Shown piece after piece: positions 10,915 through 23,870 of a stretch of 64,000 bases of DNA. The position numbers were made by a program, and so were the translations under genes. How positions within the stretch are numbered: position 1 is the first letter of the stretch; every line of letters begins with the position of its first letter. The DNA comes from Cryptomeria japonica (taxonomy: Eukaryota > Streptophyta > Pinopsida > Cupressales > Cupressaceae): assembly GCF_030272615.1 (NCBI RefSeq), contig NC_081405.1, forward strand, positions 160,832,694-160,896,693, written 5' to 3'. Under the pieces are notes generated by a model that was not told the DNA's origin, did not search any database, and was given only the letters and a program-made list of their open reading frames with translations.

Positions 10915-12014
10915 TGATGGACTTGAAAAGCACCGAGAGAGGGGGGGTGAATCAGTGACAATAAAAATAAAACTACTTCAAACACTAACCGATAGATGAA
11001 TTTAACAAAGCTTTTAAATATAATGCATGCAATCCAAAATGATATAATAGCATCCACAAAAAGTAAAGCATCCACCATAACACAAGTGTTTGTATGTGGA
11101 AAACCCAAATAGGTAAAAACTACAGTGAGATGGAACTCACAAGTTAACTATTTGCAATAAGAGATAACTGACCGGTTAAGGTCTACAAAGTGCTCTGCTA
11201 AGAGCGATTCTTGTTAGAGATCCCAACGCTTGATTAGAAGCTTATACCCTATTAACGGTAGTAACCTGTTAGGAGTAACCTTAGTGGAGGATTTCTAAAT
11301 CCAAACTAATGGACCACCTTGTTAGAGGATTTATACATTGAAGCTTGTTAGAGCTTACCTAGTTAGGGGATTTGATTCTACTGTAATTGTTAGAAAACAA
11401 CAGGAATGGTTTGATCTATTCTGAGTAGCACAATACTTTCTTGATTAGATCCTTCTAAACATATTCAACACTGCTCTTCTGCATACTCTGCAACTTAACT
11501 CTTTTTCCTTTCGCACACAACATAACACTTTCACTTATATCAAATAATTCATTGTGATGTCAATATATACATATTATGATTTCCTGTTGGCATAAACAAA
11601 TCATAACACAATTTCCTAGGTGTAGTGTATCTGGACAAGTGATCATAACGCATCACAAAAATTACTGCCAAGCAGTTGATGCTAGTAACTCCTTACGATC
11701 CGTGGTAACTCATCACAAAATTGCCGAATACTGGTTGGAACACTCAAATACCGATTTGAGCAAAATATATGAACCGTTATCCTTGAATTTCCGCTTGATC
11801 TCCATCTTGATGCTGACTTAGTATAATCAAAGGTTGTCTCTTATGAACATACCGGTTGACACAAAGTACCAGCTAGGGATTAACCACTAAGTATACCAGT
11901 TGACAGTGTAAACAATTGAAGTTACATTGGTAGACAATATAATCATGTGTGTGTGTATGTGTTTCATCAATGATAACATATGATGAATATACTACAATCA
12001 TCATAAAGCCAACG
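10915..12014 (-). repeat. 5' LTR of element B
   Basis: About 1.1 kb, from TGATGGACTTG next to the PBS to …CATCATAAAGCCAACG. It carries the family landmarks: a run of seven G followed by TGAATCAG, GTGGAAAACCCAAATAGG and TTGTTAGAGGATTT. A short GT run lies at 11946-11961. The outer border is placed by similarity to the remnant at 7078-7102. Confidence 0.75.
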
Positions 12015-13507
12015 TATACATCCTCTTCAATGTTTTCTTCATGATGGTCTCTCAATTTTGTGAAAGTGGTGGGAGGCTAATATTAAATTATGACTTTGGG
12101 ATCCTTTTGCATAGGATGTGGCTTTCCATAGGATTTAGGAGAAGTAGGTAGTTTTTCAATGTGGAATATCTATACCATAGAGTATTCTGCACATCCGCGA
12201 CCTTCAAATTTGAGTTTTCCTTTAGATAATTTAGCCAATGTTTGAGGAATTGTGTTTCAAGAAGTGTCATTGGATGATGAAGCTTCTCTATTTATAGGCA
12301 CTTGTTGCTTAGATTTTCCTTTCAAGGTAGCACAAAATTGGAAAGGATTTGGATCTCTTAGAATAGAGATTTTTGTTCCATTGTATGGGAATTTTATGCA
12401 CTGGTGGTATGTAGATGGGGTTGCTTTCATCACATGTATCCAAGGGTAACCCATAATCATGTTGTAGGGAAGATCAAGGTCCAAGACTTGCAGTGTTATA
12501 TTTTCAATGGCAGGTCCAACTTTAATAGGTAGCACAATAACACCCCTTGAAGTCATTCTACATCATCATAATATTTGATAGTTATCTTCCTTGAGGAATC
12601 AATGTCATTTTGAGAGTAGTCAAGAGCTATAACAACTCTCAATGTATAAATATTCAGTCCCACTCCACATTTATCAATACTCCTCTTATCTTGGTGTTAT
12701 AGACAAATTTCTCTAGATGCAAAGGCTCATTGCGATTAGGCTTGTCATGGAGGAAATCATTTTCAATAAATATAATTGGGCACGAGGGAGAAATATATCC
12801 TATCATGGCCTTTAATTGGTCAACATTTATGTTAGTAGGAACTATGGACTCTTGTAACACTTTAAGGAATTCTATATGATTGGGAGAGATGCACAATAAA
12901 ACTAGAATAGAGATATGAGTAGTCATTTTTCCTAAATGATGAAGGATGTTATATTGACTAGTAACTTGTGCCACAAGAGGGTCTCCTTGCAAAACAACCT
13001 TACATAATCGGGTAGTTATTGCACACTGGGAACTTGGATCTTTGATTCTTAGGGTAGATACATGATTGTTTGATATTTGGAGATGATTAATGGTATATTG
13101 ATGGGAAGTATTTATTTAATTAACATTGCATTTTGAGTCAAAATTAGATATAGAGGCATTTCCCTTATCATAATCAAGTAATGAAGTCTTCAATATGGTA
13201 TGATCAGTATTTGAGGAAGCTACTAGAGAATCTATCTCAAATTTGATCAATCAAGTCTTGTATCAGATGTTTCAATTGAAAGAAAGAAGGAGTTTTATGT
13301 CTTTTTGTTTGGTGATATTCATAGTATTGATTGTCATTACACCAACCAGGTTTTACTGTTGGTTCATTTCTGATCTCAGGTAATTGTATAATATTTGATT
13401 GAAGCAACTATTTCAATACAGATTCAAAGGGTTCCTTAACAATGCAAATTGGTGAGGAGGTGTGTCTTTGTTTCGAGGAGGTCTCCATGATCAATTTTGT
13501 TGCATAA
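12015..13507 (-). pseudogene. Gypsy fragment H: gag C-terminus and protease region
   Basis: Minus-strand reading has three parts. Near 13260-13340 is a Cys/His-rich gag end (WCNDNQYYEYHQTKRHKTPS). At 12992-12654 is the pre-protease segment (IIFIENDFLHDKPNRNEPLH, then LIN in place of the usual LID). At 12556-12257 is the protease end (LPYNMIMGYPWIHVMKATPS). These are typical of plant Ty3/Gypsy. The catalytic Asp position reads Asn and the frame has stops. It is a different family from G, whose protease differs. B interrupts it at 12015 and G's LTR begins at 13508. Confidence 0.65.
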
Positions 13508-15306
13508 TGTTGACTGATGTTTCAACACACTCACCAATAGTCAAGTAGTTTATGTGAATGCTCACCACCTCTCCTGAAAAGCAGTAAGTTTTGGGAAACT
13601 AACTACTCCAAGGTCTCTATAGTCAGATCTCGATAGTGATGGGCAACTCAGTGGCTGATGCGATTATACATGTCAAGGGGCCTACTAGTTGAAACAACTT
13701 TGAATTACCTAATTTTTTTGTATTTTTTTTATTTAGATTCTCTCAAAATAAACAACAAAAGATAGATTAGGGGAACAAAGAAATAACAATGAAATCAATA
13801 CAATAACAATTGAATCATCCACATCGTTAGAATTTCATAATCCAAATATTATCAATATTATTAAATCAACATCCAAATAACAAGCTCTAGAAAGTATATA
13901 AAGTCAGACAACTTCACACACCAAAGGAAATGAATATCACTCAACCAATAATCACCCTATCAATTTAATCCTCATATACCATTTACATGTGTAATATGAT
14001 TCATAAAATAATAAAGCATCCAAAAGAACTAGTTGCTGATTCAAATGATAGAAGTTACCAGATCATGAGGAACACAACCATATAGAACACACAAGCAGAT
14101 CAGGCAATCCACAAGTTTCTTTTTGTAATAAACTTCAAGGAGTATCACAAAATCTTCTAAACTTGTAAAAATCTGCATAAAATCTCTAATGAAATCTCTA
14201 AAATGGACCTCAAATCATTAATTCATGGACCCTTATAATGAATCAAAACCTCTACTTTATAGAGTTTCATGTCCTAAATTCTAGGAATTAAAGGTATCTA
14301 AATTAAGTTCTACAAAAGCAAGGAGTCACAGTTGACATACAAGTCTCTACCTTAAACTCCAGTGAAACTACTAATTAACTATCACTACAAAATGCGTGTT
14401 CCCGAAATTGGTCATTACAACCATGCAAAATTTTCCCAAAAATTAAAGTTGATGTTGCACAATAGTTGAACTCTCAACTCTAGTGGCAACCAAAAATATC
14501 TTCAAAAATCTCTCAAAATTGCATGTGTGGTAACTATGTGTTCATCAATTACTTTTTTAATAGCTCTTGTAGTTACTAATAAAACATGCAACTGTATCTA
14601 TAGAAGGATCAACAACATACGAAACCCAACACTCAGACTTCTTCAAAATTTGTTTTTTTTGCTCCCATCTACTGACTAGCTTATCAATTATTCCTTCCGC
14701 ATGTATACACTGAGAAGTAAAAAATGAGTATTTACCCATTAACTCTGAATTAAAATCCACTATAGGTGCAAAATGATGGATCCACATACTAATCCCATAT
14801 ATCTACCACTACACCTTCCTTCAGACAACTGTCTTTCAAAATGTCATGACCATATGCCCCTAATATATTCTTTACAAAATTCACATATTTACCAAGCGAT
14901 TTAAAAAGAGGAGCATGTGCCTCCAATATCTTTGACTTACACTACTAAAGAACTTCTATCTTAAATTCTATTATAAAAATGCTAGATTGTAAACTACCAA
15001 ATCGTCTCCTCCTAACAAATCTTGATTCATAATCACTTCTTCACCCAAGGCCAATATTTTATTCAAATTTCTACATTGGTTGGCAAATTCTCTGATCCTC
15101 ACTTCCCAATTTGTTGAGAAATATCTTATTTCTTTCTCCATTTTGAGGATCTTTTCATAAATACCTATTGTATGCTATAGGAAAAGTCTTACATTTGAAA
15201 CATTCTCTTTCACCCAAGACTTAGTAGTGATAGCTACTTTCCTTATTTCAATCAAAGTTATTACATCAGCCTTTGGCATTGATGATGTGGAAGGCAACAT
15301 GTCATT
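13508..15306 (-). repeat. G left (3') LTR, piece 1
   Basis: This matches 51921 to about 53655 of the right LTR. It starts TGTTGACTGATG and is interrupted by element C at 15307. Minus-strand 14787-14557 (CWVSYVVDPSIDTVACFISN) is the end of the LTR-borne reading frame. The remainder (13508-14500) is AT-rich, with no coding signal that I can defend. Confidence 0.8.
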
Positions 15307-16389
15307 TGGTGAATACTAAGAGGGGGGGTGAATTAGTATGCCAAAAATCAATGTACTTAAACACTTTACTAGACTAACAGTAAACTAGTAAAACAGTTTA
15401 GCAGACAAATCGGTTAGCACATATGCAAACCAAATAGAAAATAATGCATTCACCCACAGAAGCACAAACACCATAACACAAGAGATTTTGACATGGAAAC
15501 CCAAATGGAAAAAACCATGGTGAGATGGAACTCACAAGTAACTATCTGCAGAATAGGAACCAGACTGGTTAAGGTCATACAATGTTCTTTACTAGAACAA
15601 ATCGTGTTAGGAATCTAAATCTCTGTTAGGAGATAAGTCTGATTAAAGACTACCTTTCTAGAGGATTTTAGATCCACAGATGTGAACCACCTTGTTAGAG
15701 GATTTACAAAAGGATTTTGGGCCTATCCGGTTAAGGGCTTCAGACTTGTCGAAGATGTGAGTAATCAACAAGTGAGTGATCTAGCAAATAGCACAGATTG
15801 CTTGGTTAGATCCTTGATAGCTCGTTCCTAATGCATTCCAGCATTACTTCAGTCTTCAACACATTCACACTCTCTCTAACTCATCAACCACCTTAAACCC
15901 TAGCAACAACTTAAAGCCCTAGACATGATGTCCTTATAAAGGAATCTGATTTCATGTCGGTCCAATAGGATTACAATACAATTTCCTAGGTTCAATGCAT
16001 CTAGACATATTCTATAACATGACACAAAAAGCACCGTTAAAGTGTCGGCACCATCAAACAATCGGTGGATGGTAACTCATCACAAAATGCCAGTTGGTAA
16101 CTCATCACAGAGTATTACCGGTTCATACAAAATACCGGTTGCTGGTTTAACAAAAATGAAGACTAGGAAATATGTGTTCTGCCACTTTGATCCTTCGTAC
16201 CGCTTGAGATCCTCGAACCACTTAGTGTCAACATACCGCTTTAGACCGGTAAAAATATTTTGCAAAACACCGATAGTCTAAAGACTATAATGCATCATAC
16301 CAGTTGAGCATAACTCATACATATAAAAGTGATCTCAATGCGTGTGTCCATCAATGACAATCACAACATAATCATAAAAAATGCCAACA
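15307..16389 (-). repeat. 3' LTR of element C
   Basis: TGGTGAATACTAAGAGG…AAAATGCCAACA. It matches 21698-22802 in the same orientation and abuts the polypurine tract at 16390. It has a seven-G run, against ten G in the other LTR. Confidence 0.85.
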
Positions 16390-16596
16390 ATCTCCCTCTT
16401 TGGCATTGATGGCAACACTTAGGAAAATTTTGACATCTAAGTGTTTTACAATAAAAATATGCCATAATCAAAATTACTCCCCCTAAGCATATACACTATC
16501 CCTTTTGCAGAAAATACACTATATACTACTTCTTAACAGAAATAAGATGAAAGTATATATCAAAACATTCAAAATTTATACTTCTCCCCCTTTGCC
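16390..16596 (-). other. Polypurine tract and G-rich boxes of element C
   Basis: ATCTCCCTCTTTGGC (16390-16404), ATTACTCCCCCTAAGC (about 16473-16488) and CTTCTCCCCCTTTGCC (16581-16596) on the plus strand are the complements of the three boxes described for A. Confidence 0.75.
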
Positions 16597-16658
16597 AACA
16601 ATGACAACAAAATATTATAGACCAACCCCTATTTCATTAGTATTAAGAGAATAAGAGT

Positions 16659-19600
16659 TTATGACAATAAAGAATAAAACTTGTCAAAAACTGATTTAAA
16701 GTCCTACAAAAATTGTTTCATCGATAAGGACCAGGACTCAAGTAGGGAGGTAGCCACTTCTTTCTCTGTCTGCATCTGGAAGACCTGTTCTTCCATGGCA
16801 TCTATTGTGCTCATCTCTTGAGTCACCGTTAAGGCATCCAGATTGAGATAACATTTCTAAAGTATTTGCAGGTGTGGGAGTAGAACCAGTTGTTTTCTTG
16901 CAAATCTCGAGTCCGGTTGCTGATTTCCAACTCTATTTTGGCAGATTGGATATGAAACCGGTGAATGGTTTTCCCATAAGCTATAAAAGAGTCATATGGT
17001 GGCTTGAAGATGCTCATGTATAACTGCAAGTCAGTTTGTAGCTTTTTCTTTTGTACAAGCACATCATCACAGAAGAGATGGGGTTGGCAAATCTTACTGA
17101 GTAGTAGATTCCCGCAAATCTGACCGGAGCTCATTTAGCTTCTTCACCAGGGCAATGTTGAGAGCTTTTTTATTCTTTTTCTCAGCATTTGCCTCTGCTA
17201 CCTCTTCTAGGCTCTGCACCTAATCATCCACTACAGTGCATAGGAGCTTCAATTGTACCAATGATGAATCAGTATTGGGAGGGTTTGTGTCGGGCAACAA
17301 ACCGGTAAGAGTGTCCACCGCAGCTTGGATCACATCTTGCTCCTTCCTCCTTATAGATTCAAGGCATTCTTGAGAAACCTTAATTCTCTGTAGCAGCTCC
17401 ATTTCATTTGTAGACTAGAGGTCAATAGGATTGGTGAGGTCAGCCAACTTGGCTTGACTACCGGTTGCCTTTGGAGTCTCCATCTGAGTGCTTTTTGCCA
17501 CTTCTTCTTTCTCTGTAGATCTTAACTTTTCCTCTTCTATCTTTTTCTTTTCCTCTTCTTCTATTTTCCTTTTCTCTTCTTTCCTCTACTTCTCTTCTTC
17601 TTCGTCCTTTTTCTTTTGCTCCTCTTCCTACTGCTTCTTCTCCTCTTTGTTTTTCTTTTCTTCATCTTTCCGCTTCTTTTCTTCTTCATTCTTCTTCTTC
17701 TTCTCCTCTTCATCCTTCTTCTTTTTCTCTTCTTTCTTTCTCTTCTCCTCTTCATCCTTCTTCTTCTTCTCCTCTTCCTTTTTCCTCTTCTCCTCTTCAT
17801 CCTTCTTCTTCTTTTCCTCTTCCTTTCTCTTCTCCTCTTCTTCTCTCTTTTTCTTCTCCTCCGCTTCCTTCTTTGCTTCTTCCTTTTTGTCCTCTACTTC
17901 CTTTTGCTTTTCTACCTATTCTGTCTGCTTCTCCTATCCTGTTGCTTCTGATGGTGCATCCTAAGTAACATTTTCACCTTCTAAGGCATCTACATCAATG
18001 GGGTCCATTTGTTTTGTGACCTGTTCTTTTTCACTGTCATACACCTCATCCGGTTTGCCAGTTTTCTGTTCTCACTCAGCTTTTCTATTGGCTTTAGCCA
18101 CTTGATGCATCTTAAGGGCTTCTTGAGCATGAGTATGTGTATCCTTGATCACTTCTTGACCCTTTCCTTCCAGTAACAAGAGTCTTCTTCTTCTCATGAA
18201 GAAGAGGCCTTTGTATTTATTCATAACTTTGAAAAGTTCTGAATTTGATACATCAGGAAAATGTTGAGCAAATATTTTCTCCCTCATTTTCTATTCCTTT
18301 TCTATGGCAATGCACCATTTATTGTCTAAAGAACTATACAAAGAATCTGGTGTATTAGATCTAATTTCTGAAGGCGACCGATCATTAACACATAAATACC
18401 TAATGATTTCCTGTTCAACTGCTTCCTTTTCATCATCATTGAAATCATCAAAACAATCAATCAAATCATTCAACACTTTTCTCCTAATATTCTTTATAGT
18501 TCTTTGACAATGTGCCAAAGGTTTGTAAGAAGAAATGTCAATATTTATCGATGTCGATGATGCCGGTTCATTCTTTGTCTTTTTCTTTGTTTGTCTTGTC
18601 TTCTTGGGTTTTTCTTCAGACATAGTTTCTTCTAAGTCCGGTGAATTATTCCTTGTCTTCCTCTTCCTCTCGAAGACTTTGGCAGGTGCCACTTTCAGTT
18701 TCTTCTTTGTAGGTGACCGCTTGGTCACTTTGGGACTGGCTGCAGTAACCGATGATGATGTTGAAGGCACTGCCTTTCCTTTCTTTTCAAAGGGTTCTAC
18801 AACCGGTGCAACCCTTTCCAAATAGGTTCTTGTTCTCTTTGCCTTAGCATCAAGGGGTGAGGCGATTAGGGTAGAAGCATACCCATCTAGCATATCATAC
18901 ATTACCTCATAGCCCATAGGCTCTACTTCTTCCTGTCTAGGCTCAATAGGCTCCATTAGGCATTCATCCACTTTGATGATAAAGTAGATGTCCTCTTCAT
19001 ATTTCTTGACAATGTCATTGGATATCCTCATCCTTAGGCTCATATTGCTTCTGAACTCATCAAAGTACTTGTTCAAAACTTCAGGGTAACCGGTTCCAAC
19101 TGCTTGCAAGCTCTCTTTGATCTGCTTGGTAACCAGTTGGTCGGTAGACCACTGAATATCTCCAACTCCTGGGAAATAACCTTGGAAGTAGAAGAATAAC
19201 CCTACCAGTAGTTGTCCAAACTTGAATCTCGGTGCATTGTCCTGTTTGATTGACTTAAGATTCAACATAAGTTGTCTTTTCATACAGGTGCACAGATCAA
19301 ATGATGCATTCTTCTTGATCATCCTGTAAGTGACATTTGCCACTGCAGCAGAGACAAAATTAATTCTGCTAGTAGAGAACGTCCAATAACCTATCACCAT
19401 GCAGACATACTTGACTAGATTGTCCTTGATTGAGTTGACAGTCATGCCACGTGAGTCGCTCACTGAACCGGTGAGCTTGGACATTTCAGTCTTGCTGAAC
19501 TTCCTTAGGGCTAGCACTTCCCCTATATTGCAAAAACCTGTGACGATATGAATCGCTTCTAGTGTGATATGATGTGTTCTCTCAAGATACATCTTGTCAC

Positions 19601-19919
19601 CATGAACTCTGCTCAGAATGATTCAAATGTGGTCATCTGTGAAATCCTCTAGGAAGTAAACCATATTGTGAAGTTTCTTCTTCTCCAAGATGCTATACTC
19701 CAGTTTGATCTTTTTATCCTTCCCATAGAATAGACCTATCTAAGAATGGATCACAAGAGACCCTAGGTCTTCGATTTTGCAGTCTATGTAATCAGAAATC
19801 CCTTCTTCTACTATAACACCAGCCGATACTTGAGACAAGGCATTATATTTTGACTTTCATTGTATGAAGTCCATAGAATCAACAGTTGCACTAGAACTAT
19901 CATGAGATGCGAAACCCAT
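16659..19919 (-). pseudogene. ORF2 protein (element C), unknown function
   Basis: The span from ATG (19919) to TAA (16661-16659) is 1,087 codons. The longest open piece, 19592-18291 (433 codons), covers the conserved N-terminal region (MYLERTHHITLEAIH, SDSRGMTVNSIKDNLVKYVC, FKFGQLLVGLFFYFQGYFPG), the basic linker (KVTKRSPTKKKLKVAPAKVF) and the helical TIKNIRRKVLNDLIDCFDDF. Then come MNKYKGLFFMRRRRLLLLEG (18225-18166), the Glu/Lys tract and a C-terminal helical region (17402-17220 and 17134-16829). Three stops lie in the first 110 codons, and two small opposing frameshifts near the end restore frame. No enzyme motif is recognised. Confidence 0.7.
17510..17930 (-). repeat. Glu/Lys-rich repeat tract of ORF2 (element C)
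   Basis: On the minus strand the tract is almost all purine and reads as imperfect units such as EEEKKKDEEEKRK. Unit order and number differ from A and D, so the tract has expanded and rearranged independently in each copy. Confidence 0.75.
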
Positions 19920-20175
19920 GATAAAACAAAAAAACTCAAGAAATACCTTTCAAAAATTGAGAATTTAGGGTTTGCAAATTTCACTTTGCCTCACACTTCG
20001 TCAGTTGCTAAATCACTGCTATGAGTTCTTCTCTTGACCGTTTGATATTTGCTTCTGAATTTTCTTCAGGGTTTTGAAATTTCTTTGAATCACAACACAA
20101 ATCACTTTTTCTTCGCTCTGCACTTGAAAAACTTCTTCGATCGAAAAATGATAGTGAGAAATAATTTGAAAATTC

Positions 20176-20237
20176 CTTTTAAACATATTCCTCACCTACC
20201 GTAATAAATGCTCCACCATTAGGGCATAAACCCTAAT
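20176..20237 (-). promoter_or_regulatory. Putative internal promoter module upstream of ORF2 (element C)
   Basis: Minus strand: TTAGGGTTTATGCCCTAA (about 20218-20236), then GAGCATTTATTACGGTAGG, then TATA-like GTTTAAAAGG (20176-20185), 257 nt before the ORF2 ATG. The spacer 19920-20363 is otherwise non-coding. Confidence 0.5.
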
Positions 20238-20363
20238 TTGCCTGTTACCATTTCTGGTCTTCTGCCAAATGATAGGTATCATATACCAGTTAAGGTCTTT
20301 TATCGGTATAAACTGAGGGTTCAAAATATTTCACCATTTGCTGCCCCTAAGCTTTTCTGATGC

Positions 20364-21647
20364 TTAGTTTGCCAGTTCTGCTATTTCCACACTAGGTGCA
20401 GAAACCGGTTCTTCTTGCAACACTCCTGGTTTCTTTTTCCAAGTTTTGTTCATATCCAGTTGAATAGTTTCAATGTCAATCTTTCCTTCTGGAGTGACTG
20501 GTATGTCATCCGATATGTTCTTTCTTGTTCTGTAGAATCTAGCAATGTGACTCGGTTTGTTGCAATGATAGCAGACCATTCTAGGTACTCTCCAAGGTCC
20601 ATTATTCATGTTACCGTTCTTCCTCCTGCATGTTGTAGCTGTGTGACCATGACCATGACCACGATAGATCAAACAACTTGTTCTCCATCTGATTGCCACT
20701 TGATAGCCACCGCTTCTTGACTGATGATTAAAGGCATTAAACCGGTTGTGATTCTGGTTCACAAAAGGTTCCAAACCAACTCCTTGAGTCCTTTGAGGAT
20801 ATCTTCCGATGTTGGTCATAAGAGACCTGCATTCAAATGCTCTATGCCCAAATTTTTTACATGCATTACAATTACCATTTAACTTATTTGATCTAGGTAT
20901 ATTGTTTATAAAGTAAGGAAAATTATTGTAGGCTTTGCTCCTACACATATTGACAGTATGTCCTTCTTTATGACAGTTAAAGCAAACAGGTTTAAACTTT
21001 TGCTTACCTTTATCCTTTGATGCCAGTTGTTTCTTCGATGCTCCAACATTTGTACCAGAGGTCTCACCTTCCTCATGACCAGAATAACCAAGTCCATCAG
21101 TATTCTTGATAGGTTTGACAGATTCAAGTTTTTGCTCTAGCTTAATAGTACTCTTGTTGAACTTAACAATTATTTCCTTTGACTCATAGAGTTCTTTGGA
21201 AATAGCAACATTTGTTTCCATCAAGTTTGCATTCTCAGAGATGGCCATGTTCAGTTCTCCTTGCATGTCTTCCTTTTCCACTTTTCTCACATGGAGTTGA
21301 GCAGTTAGGGCACCGATCTCTTGCTTCAGCTTGGAGATTTCATGATCTTTTTCTTTTACCAGATCTTCAGCTTTCCTCTGGTTCTCAAGCTATTGGCACA
21401 TTTGAATAGTCAGTCCTTCCAACTCTTTTCTTAGGTTGGAATTGGATTCATTTAGATTTTCTACTTCTTGAATCAGGGCTTCCATGTCTGCTTCATTAGA
21501 AGAACTATTTTCAGATAGCTCCATCAGTTTTTTAGCATGTTCTCTCCTTTTTGCTTGAGAGGCCTTATATTTGACCATAAGATCATCATAGGCTTGCTCA
21601 GACTAAGTGAGCTAATGAGTAAGTTCCATTGAAGTGTATTCCCCCAT
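20364..21647 (-). pseudogene. Gag-like coiled-coil zinc-knuckle protein (element C)
   Basis: One frame of 428 codons with three internal stops, all in the first ~90 codons, open from 21290 to the end. Coiled coil is followed by CFNCHKEGHTVNMC (good), CNACKKFGHRAFEC (good), a third site with Cys lost (CLIYRGHGHGHTATTC) and a fourth with its last Cys changed (CYHCNKPSHIARFY). It ends KPGVLQEEPVSAPSVEIAEL, matching A. Confidence 0.8.
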
Positions 21648-21683
21648 ATCTCTTTCCAAGTGGTTAGACTTATAAAAAGGTTT

Positions 21684-21697
21684 TCTTTGATACCAAT
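21684..21697 (-). other. Primer-binding site of element C
   Basis: TCTTTGATACCAAT is the complement of ATTGGTATCAAAGA. It is a two-mismatch version of the initiator-tRNA site and abuts the LTR at 21698. Confidence 0.75.
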
Positions 21698-22802
21698 TGA
21701 TGAATAGTATGAGGGGGGGGGGTGAATTAGTATGCCAAAAATCAATGTACTTAAACACTTTACTAGACTAACAACAAACCGGTAAAATGGTTTAGCAGAC
21801 AAATCGGTTAGCACATATGCAAACCAAATAGTCAAATAATACATTCACCCACAAAAGCACAAACACCATAACACAAGAGATTTTGATGTGGAAACCCAAA
21901 TGGGAAAAACCACGGTGAGATAGAACTCACAAGTAACTATCTGCAGAATAGGAACCAGACCAATTAAGGTCATACAATGTTCTGTACCAGAATAGATCCT
22001 GTTAGGAATCTCAATCTCTGTTAGGAGATAAGTCCGATTAAAGACTACCTTGCTAGAGGATTTTAGATCCATAGATGTGAACCACCTTGTTAGAGGATTT
22101 ACAAAAAGCTTTTGGGCCTACCTGGTTAAGAGCTTCAGACTTGTCGAAGATGTGAGTAATTAATAAGTGAGTGATCTAGCTAATAGCACAAATTGCTTGG
22201 TTAGATCCTTGATAGCTCATTCCTAATGCATTCCAACATTACTTCAGTCTTCAACACATTCACACTCTCTCTAACTCATCAACCACCTTAAACCCTAGAA
22301 ACAACTTAAAACCCTAGACATGATGTCCTTATAAAGGAATCTGATTTCATGTCGGTCCAGTAGGATTACATTACAATTTCCTAGGTTCAATGCATCTAGA
22401 CATATTCTGTAACATGACACAAAAAGCACCGTTAAAGTGTCGGCACCATCAAACAATTAGTGGATGGTAACTCATCACAAAATGCCAGTTGGTAACTCAT
22501 CACATAGTATTACCGGTTCATACAAAATATCAGTTGCCAATTTAACAAAAATGAAGACTGGGAAATATGTGTTCTTCCGCTTTGATCCTTCGTACCACTT
22601 GAGATCCGAACCGCTTGGGGTCAACATACCACTTTAGACCAGTAAAAACATTCTGCAAAACACTGATAGTCTAAAGACTATAGTGTATCATACCGGTTGG
22701 AAACAATTGACGGTTGAGCAAACTCATACATATAAAAGTGATCTCAATGCAAGTGTGTGTCCATCAATGACAATCACAACATAATCATCAAAAATGACAA
22801 CA
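21698..22802 (-). repeat. 5' LTR of element C
   Basis: TGATGAATAGTATGAGG…AAAATGACAACA, 1105 bp, paired with 15307-16389. It contains the ten-G run and the GTGGAAACCCAAATGGGAAA landmark. Confidence 0.85.
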
Positions 22803-23870
22803 TTATCTATTCTTGAATCCAAAGGTTTCCCCATTTACAGAAGCAATTGTTTATACTAATCTAATTGTGCCTTTCCCTATAGTTGGGAACTATGCTCTTT
22901 CTCCATTTTGCACCTTACTATGCTAGTAGAAAACTCTAAAGTATCAAGCTCTCCCCACTTTGTTTTCTTTCCCACCATAACCTATGACACTTGGTATTTT
23001 GAAGGGCCCTCTCCTTCTATCTCCACAGGAGCTACAATATCGACAATTACTTCACCGGAGCCAGATCTAGACAAATGGTGAATTGTCTTAGCCTTCTTTG
23101 TTTTCTTTGGTTCCTCTACAATGGCCTACTACAATGTAAGTTTAGGAAGCACTACTTTCTATTTCTTATCAAAAGTGAAGGTTATCCATTATGGTGTCCC
23201 CTCATCCATGTTCCCTTCTTCAGTTGTTATTTGTGCAGTCACTCTTCCAGCTTCATGTATTGACTCTTCCTCATTTGTCTCATTTTCTTCAACCTATGTG
23301 TCCGGAGGATCTTGGAATTCTTCCTGAGTGGGAAGCACTGGGATAGCAGGTTGTTGTTATTACTGTTGAAGTACTTGTTAAGCCAAATTTGTCTATAGAG
23401 CACCATTTGTATCTAGCTATCGCTGATATTCTTCTGACTTCTTGCTCACTTGCTCATTGAAGTCATTAGTTGGCTCTTGACTTTGTTTCTGCTTATCTTG
23501 ACTTTCTATATTTTTCAACAAATTTACTATATCTTGTGGAGTAAGAATGAACCTTTCATCATGCTCCTCAACTTGTTTTAACTCAATTTCCCTCTCTTCA
23601 GCCTGTTGTTGCCCCTGGTGACCCTGATCATCTACATCCTTAGGAGCTACCTCTGAAAGTTCTGATACTTTTTGTACAATAGGATCCTTTCATTTCTTTG
23701 CACTAGAAGGGGTCATTCTCTTTATCTTCTTTGGTTCTACCTTCTTTGGTGCTGCCTCAACCTCTTCTTGGTTCAAGTCGGACTCCACATTATGAATAGT
23801 TATTGTTTTTGTTCTAGGAGTGATTGTATGTGCATGCATCTGTGAACCAACATAAGATGGAGTAACAGTT
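22803..23870 (-). repeat. G left LTR, piece 2
   Basis: This matches about 53655-54720 of the right LTR, for example TCTTGAATCCAAAGGTTTCC. On the minus strand it carries decayed parts of the LTR-borne reading frame, including the Gln/Glu-rich segment near 23340-23640. Plus-strand open frames here are shadows. Confidence 0.8.

Larger units (their letters stand above)
7078..12014 (-). mobile_element. Element B: divergent, short non-autonomous LTR element
   Basis: Read on the minus strand: 5' LTR (12014-10915), PBS, gag-like gene, promoter-like spacer, ORF2, G-rich boxes, PPT, and the inner 25 bp of the 3' LTR. The rest of the 3' LTR was displaced beyond the window by insertion of element A at 7077/7078. 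The gene order matches A, C and D but the sequence is divergent, and the Glu/Lys tract is missing. No pol domain is present. The 5' LTR abuts gypsy fragment H at about 12015, the likely insertion site. Confidence 0.8.
15307..22802 (-). mobile_element. Element C: non-autonomous LTR element, complete, same family as A
   Basis: 7.5 kb with both LTRs (1083 and 1105 bp), PBS, gag-like gene, ORF2 and PPT on the minus strand, and no pol domains. It is inserted in G's left LTR. Flanks TCATT (15302-15306) and TTATC (22803-22807) correspond to CCATC in the uninterrupted right LTR near 53655, compatible with a decayed 5-bp target duplication. Confidence 0.85.
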